A stretch of DNA of 20,625 bases from an uncultured Actinomycetes bacterium (GTDB taxonomy: Bacteria > Actinomycetota > Acidimicrobiia > Acidimicrobiales > Microtrichaceae): NCBI GenBank assembly GCA_903953195.1, contig CAJBIS010000236.1, positions 1 to 20,625 of the forward strand, given 5' to 3'. Of this stretch, positions 15,822 to 20,625 are shown in pieces (positions within the stretch are counted from its first letter, which is position 1; each line of letters starts with the position of its first letter). The notes beneath the pieces were generated by a model. It made no database searches and was not told the DNA's origin. It saw nothing but the letters and a program-made list of their open reading frames with translations. A program made the translations under genes and the position numbers.

Positions 15822-17705
15822 GTGGTCGAGCGTCCCGCATCCGTCGTCGTCTTCGGTTCGTACGACGCCGCTGCCCACGACCGTGTGGCCGTGCTGCGCG
15901 ACGGACTCCGGGACCGCGGACACGACGTCGTCGAGGTCAACGCCCCCCTCCCGCTGTCGACCGACCAGCGCATCGCCGCCACGAGGTCGGCCGCCGGCGC
16001 GCTGCGACTGCTGGTCGCCGTGGGACGCTGCTGGGCGAGGCTGATCGTCGCTCGCCTGCGGCATCGTGCGCGTCCCGACGTGGTGGTCGTCGGGTACCTC
16101 GGACACTTCGACGTGCATCTGGCCCGGCTGCTCTACCCGCGTTCGACGATCGTGCTCGACCATCTGGTCGGACTCGATGACACCGCAGCCGATCGCCGCA
16201 CCGGTGGCTCCCTCACGCGACGGCTGCTGGCATTCCTCGATCGGCGGGCCACCGCGGCCGCCGACGTCGTCCTGCTCGACACCGAGGAGCAGTTCGAGAT
16301 CGTCACGCCCGAGCACCGGGGCCGCTGCGTCGTGGTTCCGGTCGGCAGCAGCGACATCTGGTCACGCGCAGCCGGCGCCGTCCCCGCACCCGACATCGAC
16401 GCCGCGACGCTGCGAGTCGTGTTCTTCGGGCTGTACACACCGCTCCAGGGCTGCCCGACCATCGGACGTGCGATCGCCCGGCTCGCCGAGCGCGAGGACA
16501 TCGAGTTCACGATGATCGGCACTGGCCAGGACCGTGCGGTCACGCAGGCGGAGGCCGCCACCGGGCGAGTGCGGTGGATCGACTGGCTGGACCCCGACTC
16601 GCTCGCCACCGAGGTGCGCGGCCACCACGTGGCGCTCGGCGTGTTCGGGACCGGACCGAAGACCGCCCGGGTCGTTCCGCACAAGGTGTTCGAGGCCATG
16701 ACCCTCGGTTGTGCGGTCGTCACCGCCGCGACCCCGGCGCAGCATCGACTGCTCGGCGACGCCGTCCTCACCGTGCCCGTCGGCGACGACGCCGCGCTCG
16801 CGGCCTCCCTCGCCGAGCTGGCGGATGACCGTTCGGCGCTCCGCACCGCACGCGAGACCGCGGCGGCCGCCGCCGACGCGTACCGGCCCGAGGTCGCCGT
16901 GGCGCCACTCGACGAGGTACTCGACCGTCGCGACGCCGTGCACCCCCGCCGGACCGGGCTGCCCGCACTCACCCTGAACGCGTGGCTGCGCTGGGACCTG
17001 GTCGACCCCGTCGTCAGGTCGTTGCCACCGGGCCGGGCACTCGAGATCGGACCCGGTCGTGGCGCAGTGGCTGCTCGCCTCGTCGAGTTGGGGTTCCACT
17101 ACACCGGCGCCGAGATGGCCGACGCGGTGCGGACGTCGACGGCTGCGCTGCTCGCCCGACGGACCGCGACCGCCCGCATGATCGCGACGGTCGACGACCT
17201 CGCCCCCGATGACCGGTTCGATCTGGTCTGCGCGTTCGAGGTGATCGAACACATCGAGGACGATGCCGCGGCCATGCAGGCCTGGGCCGACCGGCTGGCC
17301 CTCGGTGGCACGTTGGTCATCTCGACGCCCGCCGACCCCGAGCGGTACGCGATCTTCGACGAGGCGGTCGGACACCTCCGCCGTTACCGAACGGAGGAGT
17401 TGGCGGAGCTCGCGCAGCGGGCGGGGCTGGTCGACGTGCACGTCCAGCACTACGGCGCCGGACTCGGTGATCTCCTCGAACGAGGTCGCAACGCGATCCT
17501 GGGCCGCCGACTGACGGCCGGCGGCGGAGCCGCCGCGGGAACGAGCCAGCTCGAACGGACCGAGGCCAGCAACTCGATCGCACAGCCACCCGACGCGCTC
17601 GGCACCGCCACGCGACTGCTGACTGCTCCGGCGCGACGCTGGCAGCGTGGGCGGCCCGATCGTGGCCCCGGTCTGGTCCTCACGGCGCGGCGACCGACGG
17701 GCTGA
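15822..17705 (+). CDS. Fusion of a GT4-like glycosyltransferase and a SAM methyltransferase
   Basis: The 627-residue protein has two enzyme parts. Residues 1 to about 370 form a GT-B glycosyltransferase: acceptor domain from SVVVFGSYDAAAHDR, donor domain with VVFFGLYTPLQGCPTIGRAI (199-218), FTMIGTGQD, and a late KVFEAMTLGCAVVTA motif (288-302). Residues from about 385 are a class I methyltransferase with motif I ALEIGPGRG (406-414), FDLVCAFEVIEHIED (466-480), a GGTLVISTPAD strand and GHLRRYRTEEL (517-527), common in sugar or lipid methyltransferases. One protein might add a sugar and methylate the same or a neighbouring residue of an envelope glycan. No stop or frame break lies at the junction. 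GTG start. It converges on the flippase gene 35 bases away. Confidence 0.82.
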   Translation: MVERPASVVVFGSYDAAAHDRVAVLRDGLRDRGHDVVEVNAPLPLSTDQRIAATRSAAGALRLLVAVGRCWARLIVARLRHRARPDVVVVGYLGHFDVHLARLLYPRSTIVLDHLVGLDDTAADRRTGGSLTRRLLAFLDRRATAAADVVLLDTEEQFEIVTPEHRGRCVVVPVGSSDIWSRAAGAVPAPDIDAATLRVVFFGLYTPLQGCPTIGRAIARLAEREDIEFTMIGTGQDRAVTQAEAATGRVRWIDWLDPDSLATEVRGHHVALGVFGTGPKTARVVPHKVFEAMTLGCAVVTAATPAQHRLLGDAVLTVPVGDDAALAASLAELADDRSALRTARETAAAAADAYRPEVAVAPLDEVLDRRDAVHPRRTGLPALTLNAWLRWDLVDPVVRSLPPGRALEIGPGRGAVAARLVELGFHYTGAEMADAVRTSTAALLARRTATARMIATVDDLAPDDRFDLVCAFEVIEHIEDDAAAMQAWADRLALGGTLVISTPADPERYAIFDEAVGHLRRYRTEELAELAQRAGLVDVHVQHYGAGLGDLLERGRNAILGRRLTAGGGAAAGTSQLERTEASNSIAQPPDALGTATRLLTAPARRWQRGRPDRGPGLVLTARRPTG

Positions 17706-17711
17706 CCCCGT

Positions 17712-17753
17712 CGATCCGAGCGCCGCGACAGCAGCCGCGCTCAGCTCGGATCG
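17712..17753. terminator. Bidirectional hairpin between convergent genes
   Basis: CGATCCGAGC (17712-17721) and GCTCGGATCG (17744-17753) form a perfect ten-base inverted repeat around a 22-base spacer. An alternative GAGCGC/GCGCTC pairing (17718-17723 with 17737-17742) is also possible. The right arm covers the last codons of the flippase-like gene. It lies exactly where both convergent transcripts end. No U-tract is present on either strand. Confidence 0.5.
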
Positions 17754-18763
17754 GTGGCCGGCAGACGGCGGCGGAGCACGGGGCCGAGCGCGCCCAGCAC
17801 CCCGGCGAGGCCCAGATCGACGACGACCTGGATCAGGCGGGAGGCCAGCGCGAGAGCCACCGCCGTGGGTCGGTCGGTGAGCTGACCGACTGTCACGATC
17901 AACACCGCCTCGCGGATGCCGAGCCCGGCCGGGAACGGCACGGCCACGATCCCGCACACCCAGGCGAACACGAAGCTGGCGCCCACGAACAGGGCATCGC
18001 CGGCGGTGACGCCGAGCGGCCGGACGATGGCGACGGCATGGGCGCCGATGAGCAACCAGGCGACGATCGACAGCGCGGCGGCACGTGCCGCGGCACGGCC
18101 GTCGAGGCGTTCCGGCAACCCGGCGGCCGTGAGGCGTTGCAGCACCCGGTCCATCCAGCGGTGCAACGCGTCGGGGTGCACCGCGGCCCAGCCGAACACC
18201 ACACCGGCGACCGCCCCGGCGACGGCGACCGCGTGCACCCAGGGCGGCGCCGGACCGAGCAGGGTGCCGAGCCCGAGCACCGCGCCGGTCGTGACGCTGA
18301 GGACCAGCATCTGGGTGTAGGCCCCCAGCATCACCCGCCACGGCATCCGGCGACGCGCCCCCATGTCCGACTGGATGACCGCAGGCCACACCGCACCCGG
18401 CACGTACTTGCCGAGCTGGCCCACCGAGTAGACCACGGCTCCGTCGTGCATGCCGAAGGTGTTGGCCCGAGCGTGACGGTGCAGGAGACCGAACCAAGCC
18501 GCGAACTGACAGGCGATGGCCGCGCCGAACGCCAGCGCCGATGCGGTGATCGCCGGCACGGTCAACCGGGCCAGGTCGGCGCGGACGTCCGACCACGCGG
18601 AGCGCAACGAGAGTCCGGCGAACACGAGCACCACCAGCAGCGCGAGCACCCGCACCGCAGTGGCACGTCCGCCCCGGGGGCCGGTCACGACGCCGACCTC
18701 CCCGACCGGCACGTCCCGGTCCGCCGCCTCTGGGGAGCCGGACGACTCAGCGGGGTCGGTCAT
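17741..18763 (-). CDS. Flippase-like integral membrane protein (UPF0104/LPG_synthase_TM type)
   Basis: The 340-residue protein has about eight hydrophobic segments, the first at RVLALLVVLVFAGLSL (about 38-53). Signature pieces of the lysylphosphatidylglycerol synthase TM/UPF0104 family are VGQLGKYVPGAVWPAVIQ and VPFPAGLGIREAVLIV. Family members move or modify polyprenyl or lipid-linked molecules, and many lie beside GT2 glycosyltransferases. The ATG at 18763 overlaps the stop of the upstream GT2 gene by ATGA, so the two proteins probably work together on a lipid-linked sugar. An open frame reaches 19315, but that part is antisense-like Gly/Arg-rich sequence within the GT2 gene. The transported molecule is unknown. 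Confidence 0.82.
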   Translation of the reverse strand: MTDPAESSGSPEAADRDVPVGEVGVVTGPRGGRATAVRVLALLVVLVFAGLSLRSAWSDVRADLARLTVPAITASALAFGAAIACQFAAWFGLLHRHARANTFGMHDGAVVYSVGQLGKYVPGAVWPAVIQSDMGARRRMPWRVMLGAYTQMLVLSVTTGAVLGLGTLLGPAPPWVHAVAVAGAVAGVVFGWAAVHPDALHRWMDRVLQRLTAAGLPERLDGRAAARAAALSIVAWLLIGAHAVAIVRPLGVTAGDALFVGASFVFAWVCGIVAVPFPAGLGIREAVLIVTVGQLTDRPTAVALALASRLIQVVVDLGLAGVLGALGPVLRRRLPATDPS

Positions 18764-19761
18764 TCCACCGGACGTGCCGCGTCGTCGAGGTCCCGTCGTC
18801 GTTGCGACAGCCGCACCTCGGCGATCATGCGGCGGTTCACCGACAGCAGGTCCGCGAGCAGTCCCACCATGGCGACCAGCGCAGCGAACACGAAGCAGAC
18901 GGCTGCGGCGACCAGGCTCGGGACCCGACTGGCGACGTCGTCGGTGAACCACTTGAGGATGCACCAGCGCACGACCAGCACCACGCCCAGCGCCAACGGC
19001 ACCGTCGACAGCAGGGCGAAGAACCGGAACGGCTTGTAGAGCGCGAAACTCCGCACGATCGTCTGGCCCGATCGCCAGACGTACTGCGGCACGCTCTTCA
19101 CCAGACGCGACTCCCGGGTCGCCGGGTTGACGCGGATCGGCACGCCGACGACCCGGATGCCCTGCCAACCGGCCTGCACGATCGTCTCCATCGTGTAGGA
19201 GTACCGGCCGAAGACCTGCAACTGCATGGCGGTCTCGCGGTCGAAGGCCCGGAAGCCCGACGCCGCGTCGCGGATGTCGGTGCCGCTGGCCGCCCGCACC
19301 ACCCGACTCCCCCACCGCTGCAGCCGCTTCTTCGTCGGCGAGAACTCCTCGACCGCCTCGATCGGCCGCTCGCCGACGACCATGCCGGCCTCGCCGTCAC
19401 TGATCGGCTGCACCAGATCCGCGATGCACCCGCCGACGTACTGGTTGTCGGCATCGGTGTTGACCACCACGTCGGCACCGACGCGCAGCGCAGCGTCGAG
19501 GCCGGCGGTGAACGCCGCCGCCAAGCCCTGGTTGTACCCGAGTTCGACGACGTGATCGACGCCGTGGGCCCGGGCGACGTCGACGGTGCGGTCCGTCGAG
19601 CCGTCGTCGACGACGAGCCACTCGACCACCGTGAAGCCGGGGAGCTCCCGCGGCAGGTCGGCGAGCGTCGCGGGGAGCGTCTGCTCCTCGTTGAAGCACG
19701 GGATCTGGATGACCAGCTTCCTCGCGCCGGATCGGGCGTCCGCAGCGGGGTCGGGCGTCAC
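18760..19761 (-). CDS. GT2 family glycosyltransferase, polyprenyl-phosphate sugar synthase-like
   Basis: A GT-A enzyme of 333 residues resembling dolichol/undecaprenyl-phosphate mannosyl- or glucosyltransferases. The opening is KLVIQIPCFNEEQTLPATL, then VVDDGSTDRT for the nucleotide, and VNTDADNQY with the metal-binding DxD. FSPTKKRLQRWGSRVVRAASGTDIRDAASGFRAF follows. Two C-terminal membrane segments (FFALLSTVPLALGVVLVV and LVAAAVCFVFAALVAMVGLLADLL) anchor it. It would load a sugar on a polyprenyl phosphate for use outside the cell, probably by the membrane protein encoded upstream at 19824. TTG at 19770 is an alternative start (336 residues). I prefer GTG at 19761, as TAGGGT lies eight bases upstream of it, matching two other genes here. 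Confidence 0.88.
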   Translation of the reverse strand: MTPDPAADARSGARKLVIQIPCFNEEQTLPATLADLPRELPGFTVVEWLVVDDGSTDRTVDVARAHGVDHVVELGYNQGLAAAFTAGLDAALRVGADVVVNTDADNQYVGGCIADLVQPISDGEAGMVVGERPIEAVEEFSPTKKRLQRWGSRVVRAASGTDIRDAASGFRAFDRETAMQLQVFGRYSYTMETIVQAGWQGIRVVGVPIRVNPATRESRLVKSVPQYVWRSGQTIVRSFALYKPFRFFALLSTVPLALGVVLVVRWCILKWFTDDVASRVPSLVAAAVCFVFAALVAMVGLLADLLSVNRRMIAEVRLSQRRRDLDDAARPVE

Positions 19762-19769
19762 GGGAGACA

Positions 19770-19775
19770 ACCCTA
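19770..19775 (-). promoter_or_regulatory. Candidate -10 box of the GT2-flippase operon
   Basis: The minus strand reads TAGGGT, then eight bases, then the GTG at 19761. The alternative TTG start overlaps the box, which argues against it. The AGGG could also serve as a ribosome site nine bases from the GTG if transcription starts further upstream. Confidence 0.4.
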
Positions 19776-19823
19776 GGTGACCACCACCGCAGTGACGCGA
19801 CCCTCGCGTCCAGGTCGGTGCGG

Positions 19824-20625
19824 TCAGGGCCGGACGGTGCGCACGTGGAGCCGGAAGCCGTCCGGAGCGGTCGCCGGCAACCGCGAGGAGGGGTCGGCGT
19901 ACCGATCGGGAAGTGACGTCAGCGTCTGCTCCGGCGACGTCCGGTCGAGCGCCGACGAGGTGGACCGCATCGTGCCGGCGGCGGTCGAGAGACCACCGAG
20001 ACCGGGGCCGTCGACGCTCAGCAGCACGACACGGCGCCCCTGCGCCTCGGCCGCGTCGACGAGTCGCCGCATCGTCTCGTCGTCGAACGCCGGTCCCGGC
20101 ACACCGACCGGCACGTCACACCACGCCCGAACGGAACCGGTCAGCCCGACCGCCGACCACGGATCGGCCACGAGCACGGTGGCGTCATCACCGAGGAGGT
20201 CGCAGGCCTCGAGCATCACCTCGACGTGTCCGCGCTGCTGGGCGAGGTCGCGGAGCGGCCACGTGCTGAGCGCCGGGGCGACGACCAGCGCCGCGGACAC
20301 GAGCGCGACACCAGCGAGTCGCCAGGCCCGAGCCGGTCGATCCCGGTCGAGCACCCAGCCCAGTGGGAGTGTCGCCAGCAGCGCGAACGCCGGCAGGATC
20401 GCCGGCACGAAGCGTCGACTCGCCCAGAGCTGATCCGGGGTGATCGACGGCCGCCACAGATACAGCGAGCCGAGACCGAGCAGGCCGAGCAGCACGGTGA
20501 CCACCATCGCCGGGGCCGCAGCCCGCAGGGTGCGGCGCATGGCGAGCCCGGCGCCGACGATCGCCGCCACGAACGCGGGAACCCCCAGGTACCAGGACAT
20601 CCACCATCCGGTGGACTCCGCGTAC
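19824..20625 (-). CDS. Polytopic membrane protein, C-terminal part (possible GT-C glycosyltransferase)
   Basis: The gene is cut by the right edge. The frame stays open to base 20624, reading YAESTGWW before the ATG at 20600, which looks like an internal membrane-protein segment rather than a start. About 266 residues are visible. Four hydrophobic segments (LGVPAFVAAIVGAGLAM, MVVTVLLGLLGLGSLYLW, FVPAILPAFALLATLPLGWVL, AGVALVSAALVVAPAL) are followed by a soluble tail of about 130 residues. The WASRRFVPAILP stretch between segments recalls large actinobacterial GT39/PMT-like membrane glycosyltransferases, which take sugars from polyprenyl phosphates on the outer face. That fits the neighbouring GT2 gene, but the catalytic N-terminus is outside the window, so the call is tentative. 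Confidence 0.65.
   Translation of the reverse strand, partial: YAESTGWWMSWYLGVPAFVAAIVGAGLAMRRTLRAAAPAMVVTVLLGLLGLGSLYLWRPSITPDQLWASRRFVPAILPAFALLATLPLGWVLDRDRPARAWRLAGVALVSAALVVAPALSTWPLRDLAQQRGHVEVMLEACDLLGDDATVLVADPWSAVGLTGSVRAWCDVPVGVPGPAFDDETMRRLVDAAEAQGRRVVLLSVDGPGLGGLSTAAGTMRSTSSALDRTSPEQTLTSLPDRYADPSSRLPATAPDGFRLHVRTVRP

Noticed and set aside
18764..19315. N-terminal extension of the flippase-like protein by 184 codons
   Set aside because: It lies within the GT2 gene in another frame and is Gly/Arg/Asp-rich without membrane segments; the ATGA overlap at 18760-18763 gives a clear start.

Overview
The window is about 20.6 kb of very GC-rich DNA with densely packed genes and no gene-free stretch longer than about 100 bases. 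Frequent GTG starts, a predicted F420-dependent luciferase-like oxidoreductase, LytR-CpsA-Psr chemistry, many GT4 glycosyltransferases and TAnnnT-type -10 boxes point to an actinobacterium. An Acidimicrobiia-like lineage is plausible, but that assignment is inference. No rRNA, tRNA, CRISPR array, insertion sequence or phage gene was seen.

Left edge (1-1760). An SDR dehydrogenase and an LLM-class oxidoreductase form a two-gene minus-strand operon. Its probable promoter and a 15-bp perfect palindromic operator overlap the end of the next gene upstream. The operon's 3' end lies in an exact 33-bp tandem triplication that reaches the first base of the window.

Polysaccharide block (1756-11032, minus strand). 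In order of transcription it encodes a LytR-CpsA-Psr cell-wall ligase, UDP-glucose 6-dehydrogenase, three GT4 glycosyltransferases with two 4-base GTGA overlaps, an unknown membrane-anchored protein, a mannose-1-phosphate guanylyltransferase-like nucleotidyltransferase and a GalE-like epimerase. Together these can make nucleotide sugars, assemble a glycan on a lipid carrier and attach it to the envelope. A second envelope-sugar group lies at 15822-20625: a glycosyltransferase-methyltransferase fusion, a flippase-like membrane protein, a GT2 polyprenol-phosphate-type glycosyltransferase and the 3' part of a polytopic membrane protein cut by the window end.

Cofactor and carboxylase block (11124-15775). 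pabB and pabC (folate branch) overlap by ATGA and run on the plus strand. birA (biotin ligase) is convergent to them. birA is divergent, with only 16 bases between the start codons, from a biotin carboxylase-BCCP gene, which encodes the kind of protein that BirA biotinylates. That carboxylase gene is intact in frame from 14003 to 15775 except for one in-frame TGA at codon 221. It is a recent nonsense mutation, a base-call error or, less likely, a recoded codon.

Several first-in-unit genes carry a TAnnnT hexamer 6-10 bases before the start codon and no good Shine-Dalgarno sequence. This suggests leaderless or near-leaderless mRNAs, whereas most internal operon genes have purine-rich ribosome sites. 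Convergent gene pairs are separated by hairpins without U-tracts.
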